Assembly (NCBI GenBank): GCA_030760725.1
Contig: JASWHV010000012.1
Coordinates: forward strand, 40,765,652 to 40,829,651
DNA length: 64,000 bases
Direction: 5' to 3'
Source of the DNA: Neostapfia colusana
Lineage: Eukaryota; Streptophyta; Magnoliopsida; Poales; Poaceae
Positions 45,306 through 56,884 of this stretch are shown piece by piece. The notes beneath the pieces were generated by a model. That model did no database searches. It saw only the letters and a program-made list of their open reading frames with translations, and had not been told where the DNA came from. Both the position numbers and the translations under genes were made by a program. The stretch's first letter is position 1. Each line of letters begins with the position of its first letter.

Positions 45306-48300
45306 CTAATATAGTATGTCCGAAAGTAAACCTTAAATAAGGGGGGTAGACTTTCTTGCCAACCTTATTGTCTTGGATTCCCAAGGGATTGATAGAATAC
45401 TTGGAATGGATTGGTTAAGCAAGCACAACGGAGTGATTCAATGTGCTGAGAGGAGCGTGCAGTTGACAAATGAGCACGGTACTAGTATTGAATTCGAGTC
45501 AGCCCAACTGCCGACCGAGAAGGCAGCATTAAACCACGTCGAAGAAGCAACATTGGAAAGCATTCCGGTGGTTCAAGAATTTTCAGATATGTTCCCGGAA
45601 GAACTTCCAGGTATGCCACCTGACTGAGACATTGAATCTGCCATTGATTTAGTACCTGGAACTGCACCTATAGCAAAGAGGCCGTATAGGATGCCCGCTA
45701 ATGAACTAGTGGAACTTAAGAAGCAAATTCAGGAGCAGCTAGAAAAGGGTTTTATACGCCAAAGCTCGTTACCATGGGGAGCCCCCGTGCTCTTCGTAGA
45801 CAAGAAGGACGGGACCCAAAGGATGTGTGTGGATTATAGGTCTCTCAATGAGGTGGCGGTCAAGAATAATACCCACTGCCCCGTATAGAGGACATGTTCG
45901 ACCAAATGAAAGGTGCCCAAATTTTCTCCAAGATTGATCTTCGGTCGGGATATTTCCAGCTGAAGCTTAAGCCCTCTGACATACCCAACACTGCATTTTG
46001 AACATGGTATGGTTCATATGAATATACCATTATATCTTTTGGGTTAACAAATGCACCCGCATACTTTATGTACCTCATGAATAAGGTCTTCATGGAGTAC
46101 TTGGATAAGTTCGTCATGGTTTCCATCGATGATATCATGGTGTATTCGAAAGGCAAGGAAGAACATGAAGAACACTTGAGATTGACGTTGCAGAAACTGC
46201 GAGAGCATCAATTGTATGCCAAGTTCAGCAAGTGTCAATTTTGGCTAAAGGAGATATCGTTTCTAGACCACATCATCTCCGAGGGAGGAGTATCGGTTGA
46301 TCCTGGAAAAGTGGGAGACGTTCTAAAGTGGAACCAACCGCAGAATGTGAGAGATATTCGGAGTTTCCTTGGGATGGCTGGATACTACCACCGGCTCGCC
46401 AAGGATTTCTCCAAAATAGCGAAGCCTATGACTGAATTGCTAATGAAGGGAAAAGCATTTCAGTGGACACCAGTGTGCCAAGAAAGCTTTGAGGAGCTCA
46501 GGAAAAGGCTAACCACAGCGCCGATTTTGGTATTGCCAGACATGAGCAAGAGCTTCGACATATACTGTAACGCATCAAGACAAGGGCTTGGATGTGTGCT
46601 CATGCAAGAAGGACAAGTGGTAGCCTATGCGTCGAGACAACTAAAAAAACATGAGCTGAATTACCCCACACATGACCTGGAACTTGCAGCCGTGGAACAT
46701 GCCTTGAAGATTTGGAGGCATTATATCCTTGGCCATCGATGTGAGATCTATACGGATCACAAGAGCCTCAAGTATATATTCATGCAGACGGATCTGAATT
46801 TGTGGCAACATCGATGGTTGGAACTCATCAAGGATTATGATGTTGAAATCAATTATCACCCTGGAAAGGCCAATGTAGGAGCTAATGCATTGAGCCGAAA
46901 GGGAGCATGTCACTAACTCACGGTTTGGGAGCTCCGCCCGAGCTGCGCAAGGAGTTCGAACGGTTACATCTCGGGTTCTTGAACGAGATGGAAGTGATAG
47001 AACTCAACTCTTCGCTGGAACAACAGATACGAGATGGCCAAGCAATGGATGAGGAAATCAAGGAAAGAATCCGACAAGGCATAGAAAAGGATTTCAAGGA
47101 AGACGAGAAAGGCACGCTTTGGTTAGGGAAAAGGATTTGTGTGCCTAACGTGAAACACATCCGCGACACGATATTAAAGGAGGCACATGACTCACCTTAT
47201 TCCATACACCCCGGTTGTACAAAGATTTACAAGGACCTGAAAACTTGCTATTGGTGGGATGGTATGAAAAGGGGCGTAGCTGAATATGTTGCCTTATGCG
47301 ATACGTGCCAACGGCTGAAGGCCGAACATCAAAGACCCGCTGGACTGTTGCAGCCATTGAAAGTACCCGAGTGGAAGTGGGAAGACATCAGCATGGATTT
47401 CATCGGTTGGATTGCCACGTACTCAATCGGGTTACGACTCTATTTTGGTTATCATGGACCGATTGATAAAAACAGCCCATTTCCTTTCTGTTAAAACCAA
47501 GTACAGCGTTGCACAACTAGCTGAGCTGTATATGGAGCAAATCATGTGTCGTCATGGAGTTCTGAAGAGGATAGTTTCAGATCGGGGTTCTCAATTTACC
47601 TCTAGGTTCTGGAAGAAGCTGCATGAAGCTATGGGTACACGACTGGATTTCTGCTCCACTTATCACCCGGAAACCGACGGGCAAACTGAGAGGACAAATC
47701 AAATTTTGGAAGACATGTTGAGAGCTTGCGCATTGAAACATGGGCGTAGTTGGGATAGGAGCCTGCCGTACGCTGAATTCTCATATAACAACAGCTACCA
47801 AGACAGCTTGAAGATGTCACCCTTCGAAGCATTGTATGGTAGAAGGTCTAGAACACCGCTGTTCTGGAATGAGACCGGAGAGAGCCAAGTGTTTGGACCC
47901 AAAGTGCTGCAAGACGCTGAGAAGCAAGTCCAAACGATACGAGAAAATTTGAAGGCTGCTCAGTCACGACAAAAAGGTTATGCTGACAATAGGCGAAGAA
48001 AATTGACCTTCGAAGTAGGAGACGTCGTGTATCTTAAGGTATCGCCTATCCGAGGTCAAGACGGTTCAACGTCAAGGGCCATTCAAGATTTTGGGCAAGC
48101 GAGGAGAAGTAGCCTATCAACTAGAGCTGCCAATGCACCTCTCCGACGTACACGACGTGTTTCGCGTGTCCCAACTAAAGAAGTGCTTAAGAGTACCGGA
48201 AGAACAAGTATCGATAGATGAGCTCGAGCTTCATGAGGATCTGACCTACGCGGAGCACCCCGTCAAAATTTTGGATGTGAAGGAAAGGGTCACGAGGAAC

Positions 48301-48456
48301 AAAGTAATTCGTTGGTGTAAGGTATAGTGGATCCATCAAACGGAAGCCGAAACTACATGGGAGCGTGAGGAAGACCTCAAGGCAGAATTCCCTCATCTAT
48401 TCTCTACTCTATCGAATCTCGAGGGCGAGATTCAGTTTAAGGCGGTAGGTTTGTAA
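45306..48456 (+). pseudogene. pol: Pol of element E: protease end to chromodomain, degenerate
   Basis: It begins at the K target duplication and continues the protease (LANLIVLDSQGID, LGMDWLSKH). RT is split by a TGA at 45625-45627, a one-base loss near 45868 and a TGA at 45999-46001; the FIDD equivalent reads SIDD near 46120. RNase H reads YCNAS where relatives have YCDAS, so a catalytic Asp is lost. Frameshifts follow near 46905, 47400 and 48060. Integrase DDE motifs are still readable (SDRGSQF, TERTNQ). The chromodomain has a TAG at 48325-48327. The normal stop before the purine tract is gone and the frame runs into the LTR. Confidence 0.85.
48414..48446 (+). other. Pre-PPT hairpin and decayed polypurine tract of element E
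   Basis: GAATCTCG-AGGG-CGAGATTC (48414-48433) forms an 8-bp stem, one pair longer than in A and B. The tract has decayed to TTTAAGGCGG. Confidence 0.75.
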
Positions 48457-48520
48457 CACCCTCAAATTCATTTCCATGCATTGCATACATTTTTTATGTA
48501 GAGAAACACTATAAAATAAG

Positions 48521-48693
48521 TAGAAATGGAGAAAGAACCATAGAAATGGATAAAAGAACCATAGAAATGGAGAAAGAACTTATAGAAATGGAGAATGGGG
48601 CATGGAAATGGAGAATGGCAATGTAGAAATGGAGAGTGGGACATAGAAATGGAGAGGGGAATGTAGAAATGGAGCAAGTGACATATAAATGGT
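48521..48693 (+). repeat. Tandem AGAAATGGAGAA-type repeats in U3 of LTR E
   Basis: About eight imperfect units of 18-26 bases share the core TAGAAATGGAGA. They lie 200-370 bases upstream of the TATA box, where retrotransposon enhancers often sit. Confidence 0.75.
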
Positions 48694-48893
48694 GAGGAAT
48701 GGGAAAAAGATAGCTGAAATGAGATATTTTCAATTTCCCCAAATTTTCCCCAAATTCCCCAATTCCCCAAAAAAGGGAAATTTTCTCCACATTTGGGGAA
48801 TTACCCCCCCATTGCTGCCGCACCAAATTAAATGGGGAAAATTTTGTTAGGATTTAGTTCCAATTGGAGTAGGATTCTCCCCTCTTCCACCCT

Positions 48894-48901
48894 TATAAAT
48901 A
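48894..48901 (+). promoter_or_regulatory. TATA box in LTR E
   Basis: TATAAATA lies about 440 bases into the LTR. CGCCG|GTGAGC follows 125 bases later. Confidence 0.65.
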
Positions 48902-49028
48902 GAACCCAAACCCCCCATTTTGGCCGCAGCCCCCCCTCTCTCTCCCCCCTCCCAAGTCGGCGACTTGGAGGCCCTAGCCCCCAACTCGCCGAGTTGGCAC
49001 CGCCCCTCGCCGGAGTTCTGTCGCCGGT

Positions 49029-49155
49029 GAGCCCCGCCGATGAGACCCGCCGTCGAGCCCCGTTGTTAAGCCCCGCCGTCGAGTCCCGCCGTTGAGCCCC
49101 GTCGTCGAGCCCCGCCGTTGAGCCCCGTCATCGAGACCCGCCGACGAGCCCTGTC
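49029..49155 (+). repeat. GC-rich tandem repeats downstream of the LTR E promoter
   Basis: There are about ten units of 12-13 bases of the form GAGCCCCGCCGTC. They start at the donor-like GTGAG, so the unit may have spread from it. Confidence 0.75.
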
Positions 49156-49624
49156 ATGCCTCGTCGTCGCCGGAAAAGAACCGACGATCTGTCCTGCCGT
49201 AATCATCCATAGAAAAATTCCCCGCTGCTTCCATTGCTAGAAGGAAGACCCTGCCACCAAAAGGAAGTGAGGTGGGTCTCCATTACCATCTTACGACGTC
49301 GCCGCTGTTTCTACGCATCCGTTTTCTTCGCCCCCTTCGAGCAGAAACTTTTATGTGTGGACAGATCGCGTTTTGATGGATTTTTTACGGTGGAATTGAT
49401 CTAGATCTTGAGTCAAGATCATTACCATGTCCACACTTGATCTCTACACTCTTGTTCATCATAAAACCCAATGAAACCCCATTAAAACATGCAAGAACAC
49501 GTACAAACTGGTTTAATAAAACAGCACCATAGGATTTGCATTCATCTACCCCATCGCATCTTGAGTAAAGTTTGTGCATGATGATTGATTGCTGTAAATT
49601 TTGTATGTGCATGGTCGTGAGTAG

Positions 49625-50936
49625 AAGGACAAGCTCAAGAGGCCATCTACGAGGATCTACAGCACCAAGACTTTGAGACGCTCGAACAACAAGAGCCACA
49701 GTAGCAAGGCAAGTGCCCCTTGACCATACTGATCCCATGTTTTGAAACTGTTTTGTTTTTGAAAAGTCGTACGCTTGAGTCAACTTGATGGGACACCCTT
49801 TTATAGGAGTCTACTAGTTTTGTTAACCATCCTTGTCGCTGGGAAACGTTGATGAGTTGGGTATGGTCATTTTTCCTTTTTGCTTCGCTTAATTCACGGG
49901 ATACGGGAAGCTGAAATAAAATATGTCTAGCTACTGCACTCATATGAATAATGATGATGAGATCTTGATGATGTTAATGGGCATGGAATCTTGGAGATAT
50001 AGGTAAGCTTGGTTCGTGAATGTTGCTGGATGAGATGGTGGTACTTGCCGTAGATCTAAGGACCGGTTCATGCGAGAATATGCCAGGAAAACAGTGCCAC
50101 CACAAGGCCAAGTATGTGTGCGTCTTAGCTGATTAATTAGGTGTGTTGCTAGCTTGTAATGGACCGTGGATGGCGCGGGGAATGGGAGTCGAGGAGGACT
50201 GCCCTGGGAACTGCATGGAACAAGAGGGGGCCCGTGGGTGCGAGAATGGTGATTCGAGCCTGCCGGTGAAACCTCAGTGAGTCCATACATCTAGTAGCCC
50301 CTTTGTAAAGGCTATTTTGTGATCTCTTTGCCATACACCGACGGTTGTGTACTGGTATAATGGAGGTTCTGCAGTCGCCGACGGGTGACGAAATTACGAA
50401 CTTGTGGGTAAAGTGGTGCCACCTCTGCAGAGTGTAAAACTATCATGATAGTCGTGCTTCCGTTCACAAGCACCTAGCCAACTCCCATGATTAGAGGGAA
50501 AAACTTGGGATAGATATTCGGTATGGTTATGGTATGGTCATTGGGATTGGTTTTGGGACTGTTTTGAGTCATAATAATGAATTTGGTTTTGGTTATATGA
50601 AAATGAGATGGGTATGAATATTTATGAGTATGAGATGAACTTAAGAAAGATTATTGGCTGAATGAGACTTGATAAGTGGTGAAATGATGATGAGAAAATA
50701 TTGCTGAATTACTTGGTCATGTTGAGATAAATTTCACTTATAAATAGTTGCTGTTTTTATCATGTTTGTGAAATAAAATTTGCTTGCTGCAATGAGCCTT
50801 TTTATTTCCTACCTTATTGTAAGCTACATGACATACTTTCCCGCGCTTGCTCAGTACGACATGTACTCACCCTTGCATTATCACATAATCATCAGCAACA
50901 GGAGAAGAGTACTTCGAGGACCATGTGGAGTACTAG
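49625..50936 (+). other. Split short reading frame in LTR E (49625-49708 and 50896-50936), with one stop
   Basis: Exon a is 84 nt with donor CAAG|GCAAGTG and acceptor GAGTAG. Exon b is 41 nt after ATCATCAG and ends TAC TAG. The phase is 1, as in the other families, and the intron 1,187 nt. An in-frame TAG at 49702-49704 interrupts exon a, in line with the decay of the rest of E. The peptide is acidic (EAIYEDLQHQDFETLEQQ, then GEEYFEDHVEY). Confidence 0.5.
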
Positions 50937-51205
50937 TCGTGCGAACTACCATCAACATGCCTGTGGAGTTGAAGATGGAGCCTGCTGTCTTTAGTCACTT
51001 TCCGCTGTCGTTTAGAGTCTTCCGCTGCAAGAATAATATAGACATTCATGAGTGAGACATTGAGTCATTGTAATAAAGTACTTAAACACTATTTGTACGT
51101 GGTTATATTCTGAATTCAGTTTGTGGAATACATATGTATGTGTGATGAACATCCTGGGCACACATATGCATTCACTTGGTTCTATTTTCGGAACCGGGTG
51201 TCACA

Positions 51206-53563
51206 GTTGAAGCCATCAAGAGGATAGGAGAGACAACATGCAAGAGAGACGTGCATAGCTTGTTGGGAAAGATCAGTTACCTTAGGAGGTTCATTTCTAA
51301 CTTGGCTGGGAAGATTGGAACCTTCATGCCACTCCTGAAACTCAAACACGAGCAGGAGTTTACTTGGGGGGCAGAACAGAAGGAGGTTTTTGAGAAGATC
51401 AAAGGATACTTCATGAAGCCACCAGTCTTGCGTGCACCACAGATTAAGAAGCCGTTCCGACTCTACATAGCCACACAAAGCCAAGTTATTGGGGCTGTTT
51501 TAACTCAAGAAAGTCAAGGTAAAGAACATCCCATGGCTTATTTGAGCAGAAGACTTCTAGATGTTGAAACCCGGTACTTGTTCATTGAGAAACATTGTTT
51601 TTCATTGTATTTTGCGTGTTCCAAGCTTCGGCACTATCTCCTTCCCAATACGTGCTTCATGACATGTCAACACAACATCATCAAGCACATGTTGGTGGAG
51701 TATGATCTGGTGTTCGATCCTCTCCGGAGCATGAAGGGCTAGGTTGTGGCAGATTTCATCGTGCAACATGATGTACAGCTCAAAGAAGAGTGCATGGTTG
51801 AGGTACGTCCTTGGAGGCTACTTTTTGATGGATCGGTTTGCAACAAGGATCAAGGAGTTGGGTATGTATTGATTTCACCCATCGATGAGGTCTATGAGTT
51901 CTCTATTCAGCTAAATTTCGTGTGCACCAACAATCAAGCCGAGTACGAGGCCCTGCTTAATGGTTTGGGAGCATTTGGTTGACATGGGGATCAAGAATAT
52001 CAAAGTTTATGGTGATTCCAATCTTGTCATCCAGCAGGTCAGTGGAGAAAGCCAATTTTATGATGGTATCTTGAATGATTATCGTGAAAGATGTTTAGAT
52101 ATCATCAAAACCTTGGATACTTTCTGTGTCAAACATATACCAAGGGAAGAAAACCGAAGGACAAATGACTTGGCACAGCAAGCTTCGGGATATGAGGTGA
52201 AAAGAGGAAGTTTTCACGTAAAAATAAGGCCGACATTTTCCAAGAGTAATGAAGACATGGTAGGGCACAACAATTCAGCCTGTTTTTATGTGTTAAACGT
52301 GTAAGATTGGAGGCCAACGATCATTGAATGTATTAAAGACCCAAGCACTTGCAAAGACAGGAAGGTTCGACGTCAAGCATTGAGATACACCTTGATAAAT
52401 GATGAGTTATATCGGCAAACTTTGGACGGGCTCTTATTGATGTGTTTGGACAAGGAACAAGCAAAGGAGGCCATCAGGGAGGTGCACGATAGTCTTTGTG
52501 GCACGCATCAGTCGCTCATAAGATGAGATGGATGCTTAAAAGAGCTGGTTTCTATTGGTCGACTATGCAGAAAGATTTTTTCAAATATTATAGACGATGT
52601 GAAGCTTGTCAAAGGTTTGGAGATATCCAACAAGCACCGGCAAGCATGTTTCACCCTATTGTGAAGCCTCGGCCCTTCCGAGGATGGGGTTTAGACTTCA
52701 TTGGGGAGATCCATCCAGCATCATCAAAGAAATATATGTTTGTTTTGGTTGCCACGGACTACTTCACCAAATGGACAGAAGATGTGCCACTCAAGAACAA
52801 CACATACAAAGAGGTAACCAGTTTCGTTCTTGAGTATATTATCCATATATTTGGTGTTCCACAAACCTTAACCACAGATCAAGGAGGAGTCTTAAAGTCC
52901 TCACAATTTAGAGAGTTTGCCAAGTCTTTTAGGATAAAGTTGTTGAATTCTTCTCCCTATTGTGCTCAAACTAACGGACAAGCTGAGTCTATCAATAAGA
53001 TACTTATCAAGCTCATAAAAAAGTAGATCAGGGAGAATCCTAGGGTTTGGCATGAGACTTTGAGTGAAGCCTTATGGGCTCATCGAGTATCAAGACACGG
53101 TGCTACCAAAGTTACCCCATTTGTGCTTGTATATGGACAAGAGTCTATGTTACCTGTTGAGCTTCACATGAAAGCTTGTCGAGTGGATCAGCAAGATAAC
53201 CTTTTGGCTGTGGATTATCAAGACATGATGATGGATAAATTGGATGGAATCACATAGAGCTGAATGGAAGCTTTGAAGGAGATAGAGAAGGAAAAGCTCA
53301 AGGTGGCCAAGTATTACAACAAAAGAGTTCGAGAAAAATCGTTCCAAGTTGGAGACTTGGTTTGGAGAACGATTTTACCCTTAGGAACTCGAGACAAGAT
53401 GTTTGGCAAGTGGTCACCAAGCTGGGAGGGGCCTTACAAGATTGTGAGTATTGTTCCTGGAAATGCATACTTCGTAGAGAACTTGCAAGGAGAAAACTCG
53501 GGAAAGGCCATCAATGGGAGATACTTAAAACGATTTTACCCGAGTATATGGCTAGAAGGTTAA
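51206..53563 (+). pseudogene. pol: Pol of element F: RT end, RNase H, second RNase H, integrase
   Basis: The RT thumb and RNase H read to 51742 (FLGK-like motif LLGKISYLRRFISN), with a TAG at 51740-51742. The second RNase H spans about 51743-52304: DGSVCN, then AEYEALLNGL, a frameshift near 51970, then GDSNLVIQQ and EENRRTNDLA. Integrase follows from about 52320 with zinc finger CEACQRFG, D in GLDFIGE, D in TTDQGG and E in GQAESIN. Stops occur at 53024-53026 and near 53255-53265. The frame ends WLEG at 53563. No chromodomain is present, as expected for Tat. The protein set would copy and insert the element, but this copy is dead. Confidence 0.82.
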
Positions 53564-53666
53564 GTTATCTAAGACTTGCAAGGTAAAACATTCGATTTAT
53601 CTAATAAATCTTGGGTTTGGAGATGTTTTTTGGCATACTACGTTTGCCCCCAAAACAGGGGGCATG
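53564..53666 (+). other. 3' untranslated region and polypurine tract of element F
   Basis: A short non-coding stretch follows the integrase stop. ACAGGGGG at 53655-53662 lies just before the LTR and is the likely plus-strand primer. Confidence 0.65.
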
Positions 53667-54366
53667 TGTTGGAGGTAAAAATGGTTGTGAGTTTTGCAGG
53701 TTGTAGGAGCAAAAAACGAGGTGGAAAGGGCCTTTTATCTCGAGAATTCAAGGTGCAGAAGGATTTGGCAAGGAACCTACCCAAGATTGGAGAAAATATG
53801 TGCGGGAAGCCTGTTTTACCTCAAAAACTCAAGATACAAGCGTCCCGGTGGGAATTCGATCTGAGAAGACCAGATTACCTTGCGTCTGCAAGATAAATAG
53901 GCTAAAACACAAGATAAAAGGCCGAAGGGACTTAGGTGTTCTCGGTAGAGTTAAAAACTTTGTACAAGTTAGATGTTATGGTGTCAAGTGTTCTAGAAGG
54001 TCTAGCACGACATTCATGGGTGCATTTAGATAAGATTTGAGTCCTAGAGATTAGATGAGTTTAGTTTAAAACTTAGAAGATCGAATCTTTTCGGTTGTAA
54101 TCAGAGTCTATATAAACGCAGTCATCTGCCGAAACAAGTAGCCAAGCTCAGATCAATACAATCAACTTTTCGTTCCCCTTTTTGTTCTTCTTTCATTTCA
54201 TAGATCATAGCTTAGATTGTAGTCTCGTTGTTTCTTTGATGAGGAAAGCATCCGCTCTCTCCATGTAAGTGAGACGTACCACGTTCTTGATCAACAAGAA
54301 CCTCATCCTATCTTTATTTTGGCGAGCTAACACTAAGATTTCTCGAAGTGTAGGTGGCTTAGACCA
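53667..54366 (+). repeat. LTR of element F (about 700 bp)
   Basis: It starts TGTTGGAGG after the purine tract. A TATA box (TATATAAA, 54109-54116) lies about 443 bases in. I place the end at AGACCA (54366) because a primer-site match follows; the exact end is uncertain. Confidence 0.6.
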
Positions 54367-54371
54367 TCTGC

Positions 54372-54384
54372 TGGCGACTCCACG
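54372..54384 (+). other. Primer-site-like sequence after the F LTR
   Basis: TGGCGACTCCACG resembles an Arg tRNA primer site of Tat elements. It should occur after a 5' LTR, not after a 3' LTR, so it suggests that another F copy once followed in tandem. Confidence 0.45.
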
Positions 54385-54462
54385 CTACTGAACTCTCTGT
54401 TCCACAAACAGCGCGTTGGTAAACCCGAAGTCAACCCGAAAGACATCACTGTGAACTCGGCT

Positions 54463-55303
54463 GGCCATAACGAGTCACAAATGCAGTCTTGGGTATATCC
54501 TTAGGCTTAACTCTCACCTGGTGGTACCCAGACCACAAATCAATTTTTAAAAAGAACTTGGCTCCTTTTATCTGGTCAAAAAAATCATCTACCCGAGGTA
54601 GAGGATACTTGTTCTTGATGGTCACCTCATTGAGAGCTCGGTAGTCTATACAGAGCCTCATGCTTCCATCCTTCTTGCTCACAAAGAGGACTTGTGCGCC
54701 CCATGGTGATGCACTAGGTCTTATGTACCCTTTCTGTTACAACTCATCTAACTACTTTTTCAGCTCTACCAGTTCCGGGACTGCCATCATGTAAGGCCTC
54801 TTAGAGATCGTAGCAGTTCCCGGGACAAGTTTAATAGAGAACTCTATCTCTCTTTTTGGTGGCATGCCTGACAATTCTTCTGGGAACACATCAGCATACT
54901 CTCTGATCACTGGCACTTCTTGGGGTGTTTCAGCCTTCAAGTGATTTATCATTGGCTTAGGTAGGCCATATTTGACATGGCAGGTGACAGTCTTCCCTTG
55001 ATGGTTAGTCACAGTGACAATCCGTTCTGTGCAAGCTATGCTCCCTTTGCACTTAGCCAACCAATCCATGCCAAGGATAACATCTATCCCGTGGGAGTCG
55101 ATCACTACTAGGTTAACCAAGAACACTACCCCACTTAGGTATAAAGGGATGTTGTTAACTCCCAAGCAGTAGGGTATATAGCCTCCAGGTGATCTAGTAT
55201 TTAAGGGTGTCTTAAGGGCCACTGTGGCTATATCATGTGTCTCTACAATGTGCGATGATATAAAAAGATGGTTATGCACCCAAGTCGAATAGCACTGAGG
55301 CCA
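54463..55303 (-). pseudogene. pol: Fragment G: inverted Ty3-gypsy protease-RT fragment
   Basis: On the minus strand it reads from a decayed protease site (LFDLGA in place of LFDSGA, next to a TAA) through VIDSHGIDVILGMDWL to the RT start (VPVIREYADVFPEELSGMPP, then KKDGSMRLCIDYRALNE, YPLPRVDDFFDQ) and stops at TRYG. Stops occur near 54739-54755. It resembles Tekay/Del- or Reina-type chromoviruses. It has no LTR in the window, is interrupted by H at 55303 and abuts F on the left. Confidence 0.78.
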
Positions 55304-55901
55304 TGTAGGATCGAAGAGCACGTGAAAAGCTACCAGAGGGGGGTGAATGGTAGATTTAAACTTTTTAGCGGAAGCAACAAAAAACCCCTCGGCAGAAAAT
55401 CGATCTGTTAAAGAAACCGTGTATGCGACTGATCTAAATGTGTTAAACCGTGACAAAAGTGGTATATATTATAGAGAATCAAGTCACCAAGACATGACAA
55501 CAAGAATCAAGGAAATCCGTCAAGAAAAACTCAAGTTATGATCGAAAGATCAAACGAGGGTCAATCTGTTCTACTCGAGTAAAAACCAGATCTGCAACAC
55601 TGCAAAGAAACTCGTATAGATCAGAAACTACAAATCCAATGACTGTGAAGTTTTCACATATGATATATAATCTAGTTATGAAGAGAACCCAAAAAGAATC
55701 ACATCAATTGGATCTGTAAAACTCGAGTTATGATCAAAACACCGAAGCACTATCATGCTGTCCAGAAACTCGACGAGAAAGACTTGACAAAAACAAGTCG
55801 GACGAACAAGGCACAAAAGCTCCTCTACATTACGAATTTTATTGATCAAAACATAAGAGGAACAGCCCCAGGTTGTATTACCACGAGATCTTCCCCCTTA
55901 C

Positions 55902-55909
55902 TTATATAA
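55902..55909 (-). promoter_or_regulatory. TATA box in LTR H
   Basis: TATATAAG on the minus strand, downstream of the U3 repeat array. Confidence 0.6.
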
Positions 55910-56688
55910 CCAACCCGGAGGCCAACCCAATTAAAACTAGGACTCTAATCCTACCCAGTTTCTGAATCGAAACTTTCCATAACTGCTCAAGACTCTTCTA
56001 TATACAGATAGAAGCAATCTTAAGACTTCCAAACACCTTAGGAACGTATCCCACATTCCTAAAACAACTCAACTTCGTGTCCCACATGAAAACCAATCAT
56101 AACCAAATCAAATCTTTCCATATTTGAGCCATAACTGACTCAGCCGCATCCTGAGTCCATAATCCAGCCGGTTGGACCTTTCCTACCAATTCTTTATGTC
56201 CACATCTCCTCATCATGTCTTGGAACCATGTTTCCACGTCTATGCACTCCTTGCACACGTGCAAACACATTCCAATGACGTCCACGATACCTTCATATGC
56301 ATTGTTCTTGATCCAAACATGCTGCGCGACCTCCCGATCAACTCAACCACAATTCCTCCCGAACTTGGATGTTGAACCTCATCTTCTCCCTAAGACTAGT
56401 TCAATGGATCCCGTCACCAGCCATATCTTGAACTCAAGCAACACCTGCACATTAATAAACAACCAATACTTTCCAGCACAAGTCCGCGACTTGACTCACG
56501 TTAGTTCCGAAAACCACAACACCTTACGTGAACATCTCACATAAGCATGTTGCAAACCATAGCAAAATGTTAACCACCGTAAATAGCCATAACACTTCAA
56601 TAACTTAGTAAAAGAATACTAAGCAAACTTTCCATAGATGTAAAGCAAGTTCGAAACATTTGCATGGTAAAAACAGAACCATTGCGGT

Positions 56689-56884
56689 TTAGCTCCGGAC
56701 CTTGCCAAAGCTATCCGGACCTTGAGCCGGAGCTTACCAAAGCTAGCAGAACCTAGCACCAGAACTTAACAAAGCTAGTCGGACCTACCGCTGGAGCTAA
56801 CCAAACACATGTCGGTCCTAGCCATAGCAATTCGGACCTTAAGTCGGATCTTGTCGGAGCTCGGACCTAGAGTCGGACCTTGAC
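56689..56884 (-). repeat. Degenerate tandem repeats in U3 of LTR H
   Basis: Units built from TCGGACCTT, CCGGAGCTTA and CAAAGCTAG recur about eight to ten times over 196 bases, upstream of the TATA box on the minus strand. They may act as enhancer-type repeats, by analogy with other plant copia LTRs. Confidence 0.6.

Larger units (their letters stand above)
1922..51205 (+). mobile_element. Element E: old Ty3-gypsy chromovirus that hosts the other insertions
   Basis: E is the backbone element. Its visible parts are leader plus gag N-terminus (1922-2308, duplicated at 12227-12613), gag body and start of protease (25459-26621), protease to chromodomain (45306-48456) and the 3' LTR (48452-51205). 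Its 5' LTR is outside the window on the left. The pieces join in the correct reading order across the insertions of A, B and K. For B and K the 5-bp target duplications prove the joins. Several stops and frameshifts show it is dead and older than its passengers. The domain order with integrase last and a C-terminal chromodomain is that of the Tekay/Del chromovirus clade. E itself sits inside the RT region of element F. Confidence 0.88.
48452..51205 (+). repeat. 3' LTR of element E (2,754 bp)
   Basis: It runs TGTAACACCC to GGGTGTCACA and is followed directly by F pol. It contains AGAAATGGAGAA-type tandem repeats at 48521-48693, a TATA box at 48894-48901, GAGCCCCGCCGTC-type repeats at 49029-49155, the split reading frame, palindromes at 50423-50452, AATAAA at 51072-51077 and an inverted repeat at 51137-51166. 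Confidence 0.9.
51206..54462 (+). mobile_element. Element F: Tat-type Ty3-gypsy fragment
   Basis: F carries the RT end, RNase H, a second (archaeal-type) RNase H domain, integrase, a purine tract, a short LTR and then a primer-site-like sequence. The extra RNase H between RNase H and integrase marks the Tat clade (Ogre/Retand/RIRE2-like). The 5' part was separated by the insertion of E, whose 3' LTR ends exactly at a codon boundary in RT (VEAIKRIGE). The right side is cut off where inverted fragment G begins. Confidence 0.8.

Noticed and set aside
51176..51205. F pol frame starting at an ATG at 51176
   Set aside because: Those codons lie in the end of LTR E. The true F sequence begins at 51206 in the middle of RT.
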